Shown here one piece after another: positions 25,894-33,568 of a stretch of 34,148 bases of DNA. Both the position numbers and the translations under genes were made by a program. The DNA lies in assembly GCA_050288705.1 (NCBI GenBank), contig JBNKEI010000154.1, positions 1 through 34,148 on the forward strand, written 5' to 3'. The notes under the pieces are model-generated. The model ran no database searches. It was given only the letters and a program-made list of their open reading frames with translations, and was not told the origin of the DNA. Within the stretch, counting starts at the first letter, position 1. Every line of letters begins with the position of its first letter. The stretch is from JBNKEI01 sp050288705 (GTDB taxonomy: Bacteria; Myxococcota; Myxococcia; Myxococcales; UBA5297).

Positions 25894-27030
25894 ATGGGAT
25901 CTTTCTTTTCTTTGCGCCTACGCAGAATTACCACCCATCTTACCTCTCCAGTGGGAGGGGGCGAACACCGTACGAGTATTCGTGAAGGGGTAGTATTAGA
26001 GCTAAGTGATCGTGAGGGCTTGGTGGGAATAGGAGAAGCTAGCCCTCTTCCGGGGTATTCGCCAGATTCATTGGATGATTGCGTAAGTCAGTTGGCAAAA
26101 CTGGCTGAGAAGCACTTCGCATTACCTGAGCTTGACCAAAAGGAGCCGATTGGTCAGTGGTTGGAAAGAATTTCTTCGCAATTAACTCCTACTGTGCCCG
26201 CTGCGCGCCATGCCTTGGAGACTGCGGTTTTGCATTGGTACTCCCAAAAGCTAGCCGTGCCAGCCTGGACATTGCTGGCTTCTGGGCTGACGCCCGGACA
26301 ATTCGCCAGCCATTCACGACATGTAGAGCATATGGGTTTACGTTTATCGGGTTTAGTTGACTTTAATCTTGGGCCCGCAGAAAGCGAAAGGCGCCTCGAA
26401 CAGGCAGTGCGCAATGGTTTCCGGGAATTCAAAATAAAGTTAGGCCCCAAAAACAATTGGGAAAGGGATTTAAGTTTTCTGCGAAAGCTGCATGCCCAAT
26501 GGGGACATCAGGTGACTTTTCGGTTGGATATTAACCAAGCCTGGACGGTGCAAGAAGCTGAAGAAAAGCTGTCCAGACTGACCGAGTTTTCACTTGATTG
26601 GATAGAAGAGCCAGTGCGCGCTGATCAAATTGACCTGCTTACTGATAGCCCGGTGCCATTGGCTTTGGATGAATCTCTGCAAAACCGGGAAGAATGGAAT
26701 GCAAACATCGATTGGCTAAGGCGTTGCCAGGTAGCGGCAATTGTTCTAAAGCCAATGGCCCTCGGGGGGGTTTCTCGCTGTCTAAGATACGCGGTTCAAG
26801 CGCAGGCGTTAGGAATTAAAATAATAGTCACCCATCTATTCGATGGCCCGGTGGCTTGGGCAGCAGCAATCTCTCTGGCTATGGCAGTTGGGTCTCGTCA
26901 AAAAGCTCACGGATTGGCGCCTCACCCGGTTTTGGAAATGGATCCTGAATACACAATCAGCGGAGTTAGGGGAGCGGGTTGGTACGCACCGAGTTCTTCG
27001 GGTATGCCTATTCTTTTTCGTTCTGCCTGA
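25894..27030 (+). CDS. menC: o-Succinylbenzoate synthase (enolase superfamily)
   Basis: MenC dehydrates SHCHC to o-succinylbenzoate in menaquinone synthesis. The 378-residue protein has the enolase-superfamily barrel with the KxK pair Lys180/Lys182 (FKIKLG), Mg2+ ligands Asp212 (RLDINQAW), Glu239 (WIEEP) and Asp259 (LALDES), and Lys286 (VLKPMALGG). The N-terminal cap has GIGEASPLPGYSPD, the usual MenC capping loop. The dipeptide-epimerase branch is an alternative, but it normally differs at the DxD after the fourth strand. It is divergent from metH across 131 bases. No other menaquinone genes are in the window. A menC-type activity in an organism with cytochrome c maturation fits anaerobic or microaerobic respiration. 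Confidence 0.88.
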   Translation: MGSFFSLRLRRITTHLTSPVGGGEHRTSIREGVVLELSDREGLVGIGEASPLPGYSPDSLDDCVSQLAKLAEKHFALPELDQKEPIGQWLERISSQLTPTVPAARHALETAVLHWYSQKLAVPAWTLLASGLTPGQFASHSRHVEHMGLRLSGLVDFNLGPAESERRLEQAVRNGFREFKIKLGPKNNWERDLSFLRKLHAQWGHQVTFRLDINQAWTVQEAEEKLSRLTEFSLDWIEEPVRADQIDLLTDSPVPLALDESLQNREEWNANIDWLRRCQVAAIVLKPMALGGVSRCLRYAVQAQALGIKIIVTHLFDGPVAWAAAISLAMAVGSRQKAHGLAPHPVLEMDPEYTISGVRGAGWYAPSSSGMPILFRSA

Positions 27031-27138
27031 ATCTTCCAGCAAATGGATATCTGGTTTGAGCATTTGCTTGATGTATTTGAATACGGCAACACCCGAATAG
27101 GCATGTCCCCCAGGGCTATTCAAACTGGAAAGACTTTC
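27031..27138 (-). pseudogene. ClpP-like protease fragment
   Basis: On the minus strand a 36-codon stretch reads SLNSPGG, then AYSGVAVFKYIKQ and KPDIH. This matches the ClpP segment around INSPGG...AG.AIYDTMQ...KPDV. Everything else is missing, including the following catalytic Ser region and His. The frame then runs into the antisense of menC and has no plausible ClpP start. It is a remnant left by a deletion or rearrangement that ended exactly at the menC stop. Confidence 0.6.
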
Positions 27139-27203
27139 TGCGGTTAATATGCCAGTACTGGTAATGGGACTAGGGCATGTCCCTGTATCCGACATCGCCG
27201 CTT

Positions 27204-27230
27204 CGTCATTCCCGCGAAGGCTGGAATCCA
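27204..27230. repeat. dRS3-like short repeat
   Basis: It contains ATTCCCGCGAAGGCTGGAAT, an imperfect inverted repeat of the type known as dRS3 in Neisseria and as a common short intergenic repeat in other proteobacteria (CGTCATTCCCGCG...GGAATCCAG). One mismatch breaks the GGGAAT arm. It lies between the ClpP fragment and the broken ATPase, 15 bases past the latter's stop, so it may mark the recombination point. Confidence 0.65.
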
Positions 27231-27245
27231 GTTGGCACGACTTTG

Positions 27246-27983
27246 TCAATCGATGATTTGGGGCCAAAGGTGTGGGGCCACTTCGTGATACGGCGCGGTG
27301 CGAAGCAATGGTTCGCCGTGTTGCCGCCAGAATGAAAGGAACGACTCCAACAATTTTTCGAAATCGAGCGAGCCATCAGATTTAAGCCAGGAGGGCTCAA
27401 TTCTAGCTAGTGAATCTCGTGGTCCACTTGCCAACGCGCGAGGAATCATTTTTTGGTATATCGGATTTGAAACTACCAGTCCACCTTGCGGGTTGCGACA
27501 CAGCAGACCCAGATCAATAGCGTACTGACGATCGTCCTCGGAGACATCCGCGAAATTATCTCCCAGTAGCATGGGCTCAATAATTTGGCGAGGACATGCC
27601 TTTGCCCAGGAACTTAAAGCTGCGCCGATGCGCTGGCCTATGGGAGCTTCAGGCCAAGGCGGAGGTAGCAGATCCTTGGGCAGCCAGGCTTCGGCGGATT
27701 GCCTCCAGGAGTCGAGAATAGCGGGTTCAGCAATGGAAGGTTGGTCGGAAAACGAACTTCCGACTTCCATGGAAAGAAGAACTGCTGCGAAGCGGCCCTC
27801 GCGGGTAAGCTCCTCGGACAGGCCGAGAAGTGAGGTGGTTTTGCCCATTTGCCTAGGAGAATGAAGTACGAAGTAGGACTGTTCGTCAATTAACTCGCGA
27901 ACTTGGGGCAAGCGCCGCAATGCCGGAAGGGTATAGTGTATTTCTGGCTTGTTAGGGCCCGCGGTGTTGAAGCGTCTAGGCAT
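27246..27983 (-). pseudogene. AAA-like ATPase remnant with internal deletion
   Basis: The 245-residue frame begins like the AAA-like ATPases of about 500 residues that are common in deltaproteobacteria and cyanobacteria (AGPNKPEIHYTLPALRRLP; Walker A SPRQMGKTTS). After SSWAKACPRQ, where family members continue with PLVLFIDEIDAL (Walker B), the sequence jumps straight to the later IIEPMLLGDNF...DDRQYAIDLGLL segment. By memory of the family about 180 residues are missing, in frame. The C-terminus stops at HEVAPHLWPQ, before the usual nuclease-like end. AAAGGAAG before the ATG is intact. It is probably a non-functional relic, although the frame is open. Confidence 0.75.
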
Positions 27984-28004
27984 GGCTGTCTTCCTTTGGC
28001 GCCA

Positions 28005-28310
28005 TTAGTAGACCCTTTTATAAAATACCTTGCCCACTCTCTTTATATGATCGATTAATTCGGGATTATCAATCTGCTCAAAAAGAGATAAATCAAAAGA
28101 ATAAGGGAGGAGGAGCTCTTCAATCTCCTCTTCGATGGCATAGATTATTTTCAGACTGAGGTTCTTTCCTAGCAGGGTGAAGTCGATATCCGACCCTTCT
28201 CTGTATGTTCCTTTGGCGCGGGAACCGTAGAGAATTACTTCATCCACATCGGGATACCTTCGGAACAGGGCTTGCAACCTGCTGATTACTGCATCATCGA
28301 GACCGTACAA
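28005..28310 (-). CDS. MNT-type nucleotidyltransferase (minimal)
   Basis: This 101-residue minimal nucleotidyltransferase of the HI0073/MntA type has GSRAKGTYREGSDID (Gly29-Ser30, Asp41 and Asp43) and a third acidic residue in FDLSLFEQ. The family pairs with a HEPN-like partner and can act as antitoxin by adding AMP groups to it. The start is TTG at 28310 (MYGLDD, a common N-terminus for the family), directly after the partner's TAA. No ATG fits in frame. TTG plus adjacency suggests coupled, low-level translation. Confidence 0.88.
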   Translation of the reverse strand: MYGLDDAVISRLQALFRRYPDVDEVILYGSRAKGTYREGSDIDFTLLGKNLSLKIIYAIEEEIEELLLPYSFDLSLFEQIDNPELIDHIKRVGKVFYKRVY

Positions 28311-28724
28311 TTAATTTCTATCCTTCGCGGCTTCCAGTTTTTCAGCCAGGTATAAAAACGCATCGTAGTACTCGTCGATCACAGCCCGGTAGATCTCATT
28401 GGCTGTTTCCTCATTATAGGAATGACTGGTTCTCTGTCGGCTTTTAATCGTTTCCATCAGAACTTCGCCATTGGAGATCAGATTTCTACTATAAGCCATA
28501 CGGAAGGCGTCGCGACTGCCCTGGATTTCGGTTTCTCCCTGTTCAGCATAGAAATCCTTAACAGTGTTCCAAGCTAATTCGTATGTGAATTCAAAACTCT
28601 GGATTAAGCCCTGCTTTTCCAGTTTGGATAATTCCCTTGTCTTGGCGAGATCAACAGCTTCCCTGAGATTATCCAGAGCCTTTCTGTAATTGCTTAAACG
28701 CTGTACCCAACGAATGTCATCCAT
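28311..28724 (-). CDS. HEPN/HI0074-family partner of nucleotidyltransferase
   Basis: The 137-residue all-helical protein is of the HI0074 (nucleotidyltransferase substrate-binding) family, structurally a HEPN protein. The typical RQRTSHSYNEETA signature is present, with R96-x4-H101 fitting the HEPN R-x4-6-H motif, and AWNTVKDFYAEQG is also family-typical. In MntA-HepT pairs the HEPN protein is the RNase toxin; in HI0074 pairs an RNase role is less clear, so a toxin call is inference. It is followed without a gap by the nucleotidyltransferase. AAGGAG lies 8 bases before the ATG. Confidence 0.87.
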   Translation of the reverse strand: MDDIRWVQRLSNYRKALDNLREAVDLAKTRELSKLEKQGLIQSFEFTYELAWNTVKDFYAEQGETEIQGSRDAFRMAYSRNLISNGEVLMETIKSRQRTSHSYNEETANEIYRAVIDEYYDAFLYLAEKLEAAKDRN

Positions 28725-28855
28725 CAGCTAATCTCCTTGAGAAGTCACTATGGAAACGACAAAGTATGTCGACGTCGGCCGATTAACTAATGAAATGGAT
28801 CAGTTCAGTTTACGGCGAGACAAAAGTTGAAGAAGAAGTATCAGGTTTCAACAGC

Positions 28856-29545
28856 TTAGAAGTAGTCAAAACCCAAAACAACTGGAATAAAGTAGCCGTT
28901 AGCACGGCGAGCTCCCGAAGGTGTCTCAATAATCGGACCGAAAATAAAGTGAAACCTAGGTTCCAGGTAGATTCGGGTGGGGTAGCCGAGGGATACGCTT
29001 AAATTAAACCCAAAGTTAAGGCCAAAGTCAGTTGAGCTTCGAGCGCCAATCACCTCAGTGGTTGTAGTAGGGCTTGGGTAGCAAACGAAAGTTCCTGGTG
29101 CGCAGAAGGTGACCGATTCCACTCCAGTGACCTCCTCGATAGAAACTCGACGCCAATAAATTCCCGGCCCGGCGTGAGCGCGAATATTTACAATATTGCC
29201 ACTAGGTACAAATTCGTAGCTGACATTGAGCGTGCTCCATTGCAAGCGTTGGTTCCCCACTATGCCGGCTGCGTGGTCAGGAATAATGTCACTTTTTATG
29301 TCGTAGGAGCTATACATATAGTCTACTTGGGCGGCTAGGCGATCGGTGAATCGGAATCCAACCCCCAAACTGGCGCCCCAGCCGATATCGAAAAAGTCTG
29401 ATGAATTGGAAATCGGAATTCCCGTACCGCCAGCTAGGAAGTAATGAAAGCCCCCTAAAAACGATTTCTCTTCCTCTTGACATGTGCCTGTACTGCCGGT
29501 GGTTATGATCCCAACAGACACTAGTATCCAAACGAATTGCCGCAT
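28856..29545 (-). CDS. Outer-membrane beta-barrel protein
   Basis: The 229-residue protein has a signal peptide (about 1-21, ending near GTC/QEE) followed by alternating amphipathic strands typical of an 8-10 strand OmpW/OmpA-like barrel. Examples are WGASLGVGFRFTDRLAAQVDYMY and LNFGFNLSVSLGYPTRIYLEPRFHF, ending in FDYF with a terminal Phe, the BAM recognition signal. A Cys pair (FCAPGTFVCYP) probably caps an extracellular loop. GGAG lies 5 bases before the ATG. The specific function is unknown; a porin-like or opacity-type protein is possible. Confidence 0.8.
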   Translation of the reverse strand: MRQFVWILVSVGIITTGSTGTCQEEEKSFLGGFHYFLAGGTGIPISNSSDFFDIGWGASLGVGFRFTDRLAAQVDYMYSSYDIKSDIIPDHAAGIVGNQRLQWSTLNVSYEFVPSGNIVNIRAHAGPGIYWRRVSIEEVTGVESVTFCAPGTFVCYPSPTTTTEVIGARSSTDFGLNFGFNLSVSLGYPTRIYLEPRFHFIFGPIIETPSGARRANGYFIPVVLGFDYF

Positions 29546-29809
29546 CTTCGCTCCGCTCTATAGCAAGATCTAACTTTTGGACGCCAAAAAAGCAGGCTCG
29601 CAAATGGGCGCTTCAACCTGGAAGTTGCAGCCGGTTCTTGAACGCCTTGCGAGCGAGTTGCATATGACTCGCACAGAGCTTAGGGCCACTGCCAGCGCCT
29701 TAGATTCAGCCAAGCCCGGAGAAGCTCGAATAGGTCCTTAGTGGGCTTATGCTTTTGCTGAATACTGATCCAGGCAAATTTGTCTATTTAAGCCTGGCAA
29801 CAAATCGTT

Positions 29810-29847
29810 ATTAATAATTGTAACTATGCATTAATAATTGTAACTAT
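29810..29847. repeat. Two 18-bp direct repeats at 20-bp period
   Basis: ATTAATAATTGTAACTAT occurs identically at 29810-29827 and 29830-29847, separated by GC. The 20-base period places both copies on the same helix face. The pair ends 8 bases before the -35 box of the downstream promoter, the usual place for an activator of response-regulator type. Confidence 0.75.
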
Positions 29848-29855
29848 CTCATTTC

Positions 29856-29884
29856 TTGGTAAAAACGAAAGATTTTTCTATAAT
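29856..29884 (+). promoter_or_regulatory. Sigma-70 promoter for histidine kinase
   Basis: TTGGTA (29856-29861), 17 bases, then TATAAT (29879-29884): a perfect -10 and a weakened -35, as expected of an activator-dependent promoter. Transcription would start near 29891. Confidence 0.6.
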
Positions 29885-30191
29885 AAAGTGAGGTCATTCC
29901 TAACGCAGATATCTTTGCTAGCGCCAAAAATTCCTATGCAAATGCATACAAAGTCTATTTCATGACATTTTTCTTTGTTTTAGCTGTTTTCAATTAAAAA
30001 CACCGTGTTGATTGAATGACAATGGCGGTGCGAGTTTGATATAAGATGTTGCTGCTAGAAAAAATGTATTTTATGCGTTCTTTAAGCAGTAGTGGAGAGG
30101 TGCCAGGTAGTTAGGGAGGAAGCCGAAAGTTAGAACTTGATCGCCATGGATTTTTGGGTGTTGGGGTGCGGAATCAGCAGGAGGGGAAGGG

Positions 30192-31310
30192 ATGCCGGCT
30201 TTTTATAATACCCATGTTGCCAGGGCAATAGTGAGCCCCGAAGGCAGCATAGTTTCGTGTAACGAGTCATTTGCACGATTGTTAATGCAATGCAGGCAAA
30301 AAATTGACGAGTATAAGTTGAAATTTTTCATTGCGGGCGAAGACTGGTGCCGCATAGAAAATATATTGCAAACGTGTAAAACCAGCCAGCAAGAGGGTAG
30401 GTTTTCCTTGCTAACGGGGGAAGATAAGTGTTCAGTTTTAGTTCGTCTTATAATACGTCCACTATTAGATAAGAATTTCGGCATTGACATAGAAGATCTT
30501 CCTAACCGCGTGCCTACAACTTTTCAAAATGCCGATCAACTTCACGAAATCAGGTTGCTTCGAGAGGCCATACGCTCCCGAGACGATTTTCTTTCAGTAG
30601 CGGTACACGAGCTCAAAACGCCGTTAACTTCGATTTGTTTGCAGGTTGACGGTATGCTGCGAGCACGTGATAATCCCAATCGGGAAATCCCCGAATGGTT
30701 GGGTTCCAAACTCTCAATTGTTCAACGGCAATGCAGAAGATTGGCTCATTTAATGAACGAGCTTCTGGACGTCTCTCGAATTCAATCAGGACGGTTCGAC
30801 CTAGTTCAAGAGGAAATTGACCTTGGGAGCTTAGTAAACGATATTGTTGAACAATTTAACTACGAGGCATCGGTAGCTGGATGTATGCTTTCAATGCATA
30901 TTTCTCCGCATGTTATTGGTCGATGGGATCGCTGTCGTTTGGACCAACTAGTAACCAACCTCCTCTCTAACGCAGTTAAATACGGAGCAGGCAAACCAAT
31001 TGAGATTTCTGTAGGCGAATCAAATAAATGGGGATGGATAAAGGTGCGGGATCACGGAATTGGTATTCCCCTTGAAAATCAAGAAAAAATTTTTCAACGT
31101 TTTGAACGAACAGTGCATGCTCGTCGCTATCGTGGCTTGGGATTAGGTTTGTGGATTTCTAGCCAAATCGTACATCGATTAGGCGGAAGAATTTCAGTAG
31201 AAAGCGAATTAGGTAATGGTGCCTGCTTTACGGTTGAATTGCCTTGCCATGAATATGCCAATGACTTTCTTTTAAAAAACTCGCCACCAAATTATTCTAA
31301 TAGTAATTAA
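30192..31310 (+). CDS. Orphan PAS-like sensor histidine kinase
   Basis: The 372-residue cytoplasmic kinase has no transmembrane segment. The N-terminal 1-110 resembles a PAS domain (AIVSPEGSIVSCNESFARLL). The HisKA domain has the phospho-acceptor His139 in VHELKTPL. The ATPase domain has the N-box DQLVTNLLSNAVKYG (Asn260), G1 DHGIGIP (287-293) and GLGLGLW (315-321). No response regulator adjoins it. A very strong AGGAGG site lies before the ATG. Its TAA overlaps the TAA of the convergent pilT in a shared TTAA, with no terminator between them, so antisense readthrough is possible. Confidence 0.93.
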   Translation: MPAFYNTHVARAIVSPEGSIVSCNESFARLLMQCRQKIDEYKLKFFIAGEDWCRIENILQTCKTSQQEGRFSLLTGEDKCSVLVRLIIRPLLDKNFGIDIEDLPNRVPTTFQNADQLHEIRLLREAIRSRDDFLSVAVHELKTPLTSICLQVDGMLRARDNPNREIPEWLGSKLSIVQRQCRRLAHLMNELLDVSRIQSGRFDLVQEEIDLGSLVNDIVEQFNYEASVAGCMLSMHISPHVIGRWDRCRLDQLVTNLLSNAVKYGAGKPIEISVGESNKWGWIKVRDHGIGIPLENQEKIFQRFERTVHARRYRGLGLGLWISSQIVHRLGGRISVESELGNGACFTVELPCHEYANDFLLKNSPPNYSNSN

Positions 31311-32503
31311 AATCGCTCGATTTCAAAGTCAGGGTCTTTAGTAGGATTTTTAAGATCACCATTCGAAGTACTAGGTGCAGTCGATGCAGGTTCGGGTTTG
31401 TTTTCAAAATCATCCCAAGTAGAGTCGCTGGTGGCAGAAATGCCCGATAATCTCAAAGCAAAATCATCGGGGTTGGTAGCTTGACGCATAGCTTCTTCGT
31501 AAGTAATCAGCTCTTGGCGAAGTAGCCACATTAGTGATTGATCAAATGTTTGCATTCCGTAAGTCTGGTGTCCTTGAGCAATGGCATCAGACAGTTCTTT
31601 GGTGCGATCCTTGTCTTCAATAAGCTCGCGTACCCGCGTAGTAGAAACCAATACTTCTACTGCTGCAACCCGGCCTTTTCCGTCAGCTCGGGGAACCAGA
31701 CGCTGACTGATTACTGCTTTAAGCACCGATCCAAGCTGCATACGTACCTGTTTTTGTTGGTAGGGAGGAAATACTGAAATAACCCGGTTGATAGTTTCGG
31801 AAGCGTCAAGAGTATGCAGGGTAGAAAGGACAAGGTGTCCAGTTTCCGACGCGGTAAGAGCGGTCTCAATGGTCTCTAAATCACGCATTTCTCCTACCAA
31901 AATTACATCAGGGTCTTGGCGAAGAGCGCTACGCAAGGCCTGCCCGAATGCCAAAGTATCTACTCCAACTTCACGCTGATTAATAATTGAGCGTTTGTCT
32001 CGAATTAGAAATTCAATGGGGTCCTCAATGGTCATTATGTGGCAGGTGTCGTTAGCATTAATATGCTCAATCATTGCTGCTAAAGTGGTTGATTTTCCAG
32101 AACCAGTGGTTCCAGTAACCAAAATTAGTCCCCGTTCGCTCATTGCAATCTTTTCTAGCACTCGGGGCAACATAAGCTGTTCTATGGTTAGAATTTTGGA
32201 AGGAATTACTCGTAATACTGCTCCGATGCTTCCTCGCTGATGAAACACATTGACTCGAAATCTTCCCATTCCGGGAACCCCATAAGCCAGGTCTACTTCG
32301 TTAGCCTCTCGGAATTTGGCTTTTTGGAGGTCGCTCATTATTCCCAGAGCCATTCGTGCTACCTCTTCTGGCGTCATTCTTCGAGAATCTTTGAGAGGTA
32401 ACAAAGTACCATCTACTCGAAACATGGGGGGAAGCCCAGCTTTCAGGTGAATGTCCGAGGCATTACCGCGAAGTGCGACTTGAAGAATGTCGTTGAGTTC
32501 CAT
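31307..32503 (-). CDS. pilT: Twitching motility ATPase PilT
   Basis: This PilT/PilU hexameric ATPase powers type IV pilus retraction at the cytoplasmic base. It shows the N-terminal DIHLKAGLPPMFRVDG domain, Walker A GTTGSGKST (131-139), the Asp-box IEDPIEF, Walker B DVILVGEMRDLET and the His-box STLHTLDA. Family PilT proteins run about 345-360 residues; this one is 398 because of a polar, probably disordered tail from about 350. AAAGGA lies before the ATG. No other pilus genes are in the window. PilU is an alternative. Confidence 0.92.
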   Translation of the reverse strand: MELNDILQVALRGNASDIHLKAGLPPMFRVDGTLLPLKDSRRMTPEEVARMALGIMSDLQKAKFREANEVDLAYGVPGMGRFRVNVFHQRGSIGAVLRVIPSKILTIEQLMLPRVLEKIAMSERGLILVTGTTGSGKSTTLAAMIEHINANDTCHIMTIEDPIEFLIRDKRSIINQREVGVDTLAFGQALRSALRQDPDVILVGEMRDLETIETALTASETGHLVLSTLHTLDASETINRVISVFPPYQQKQVRMQLGSVLKAVISQRLVPRADGKGRVAAVEVLVSTTRVRELIEDKDRTKELSDAIAQGHQTYGMQTFDQSLMWLLRQELITYEEAMRQATNPDDFALRLSGISATSDSTWDDFENKPEPASTAPSTSNGDLKNPTKDPDFEIERF

Positions 32504-32616
32504 GCCAATCCTTTTCTCGTGAGCTCTTTTGCAGTCAGCCCATAATAACCCAAACCATTTCTCGCCTTGTACAAGGCTGGATATCTGCTGGAGGTTATTG
32601 AAAATTTTAAGGCTAC

Positions 32617-33546
32617 CTAGGCTTTGCCAAGAAAAAAATCGGCGAAAATCGGAGCAACCGAATCTACTTGCAGAAAGTTATGACGCAGAGCATGCGCACG
32701 AGGATGGCTGTTAGTACAGACAATGGAGTCAAATAGGTTGCTTTGATGCAAACGATCGAGAGAAGAATCTACAAAAAGACCATGGGTAGTAATTGCCGAT
32801 AGGTGGGCGGCTCCGGCAGCGCGATAAGCTTTGGCAGCACTCAAAAGAGAACCGCCTGTACGAATCATGTCGTCGTAAATAATGACATGCGAATCTTGCA
32901 CTTGCGCGCTTACCGCGGTGATTTCGGTGGTAGCTCCTCCTAATCGGCGCTTAAATACGAAAGAAGCAGGAACTCCAAATTGATTGGCGAGAGTCTCTAC
33001 CCACTTGGCGCGTCCGGCATCGGTACAAGCAAGTACGAAATTCTCGTTTTTGGCTAGCCGGCGAGCTGCCTGACTAATGACTGGGGTAGCGCGAAGGTGA
33101 ACTGGTCGTAGAGCACCTTCGAAGTAGAAAGGAACTCCTTCGGAATGAAGATCCAGTAGGAGCACTCGGCTGCCCGATCCGGGAACAGGAATGGAAGAAA
33201 GTAAGCGTGCGCGTGTCTTAGCAGTAACTACTTCACCCGATTTAGCCACTCTTTCCATAGTGGCATAGCCAAAATAGGGTATTACCAAATTGAGACTACG
33301 AATTCCTTCTTGGACTAAACCGCAAGCTAAATCGTAAAGTTCTAAAGTATCAGCTTCGGAAATGGTTCCCCCCACCAGAATCACATCTCGTCCAATAACC
33401 GAGGAAAGAATGCGCTGGTATCGTTCTCCGTCGGGAAACTTTGCTCTTTCGGTTTGACCCTCTTCGAACTGGGTGAGACTGCAAATTTCTTGTTGGAGAT
33501 ATTGGTAAGCAAAAGTACCAAAAACCACTGGCCGATCGAGTGTCAT
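32617..33546 (-). CDS. prs: Ribose-phosphate pyrophosphokinase, class II-like
   Basis: It makes PRPP from ribose 5-phosphate and ATP. The start at 33546 (MTLDRPVV) is set by AAGGAG 6 bases upstream; the frame is open further, to 33663, but overlaps tonB. The 309 residues hold KFPDGERY (36-43), YATMERVAKSGEVVTAKTRARLLSSIP (94-120), DLHSEGVPFYF (132-142) and the PRPP loop DDMIRTGGS (225-233). Classical bacterial Prs has RQDRK and DLHA.QIQGFF at the corresponding places. The TMERV/G.V.TA and FYF forms recall plant class II PRPP synthases, which do not need phosphate. Calling it class II is by memory of those motifs. Confidence 0.85.
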   Translation of the reverse strand: MTLDRPVVFGTFAYQYLQQEICSLTQFEEGQTERAKFPDGERYQRILSSVIGRDVILVGGTISEADTLELYDLACGLVQEGIRSLNLVIPYFGYATMERVAKSGEVVTAKTRARLLSSIPVPGSGSRVLLLDLHSEGVPFYFEGALRPVHLRATPVISQAARRLAKNENFVLACTDAGRAKWVETLANQFGVPASFVFKRRLGGATTEITAVSAQVQDSHVIIYDDMIRTGGSLLSAAKAYRAAGAAHLSAITTHGLFVDSSLDRLHQSNLFDSIVCTNSHPRAHALRHNFLQVDSVAPIFADFFLGKA

Positions 33547-33568
33547 TGGTGACTCCTTGGTAACTCTT

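Larger units (their letters stand above)
29546..30191. other. Regulatory intergenic region before histidine kinase
   Basis: No gene is visible in this 646-base gap. It holds a GCGAGT/ACTCGC hairpin (29653-29672), a tandem pair of 18-base repeats (29810-29847), a sigma-70 promoter (29856-29884) and a TTCAAT/ATTGAA inverted repeat (29989-30016). The roughly 300-base untranslated leader after the promoter is long for a kinase gene. Confidence 0.55.

Noticed and set aside
26836..27267. 143-codon minus-strand frame as a whole gene
   Set aside because: Most of it is antisense menC and a dRS3-like repeat; only the 36-codon ClpP-like stretch has meaning.
29810..29847. CRISPR array
   Set aside because: There are only two repeat copies with a 2-base gap, so no spacers.
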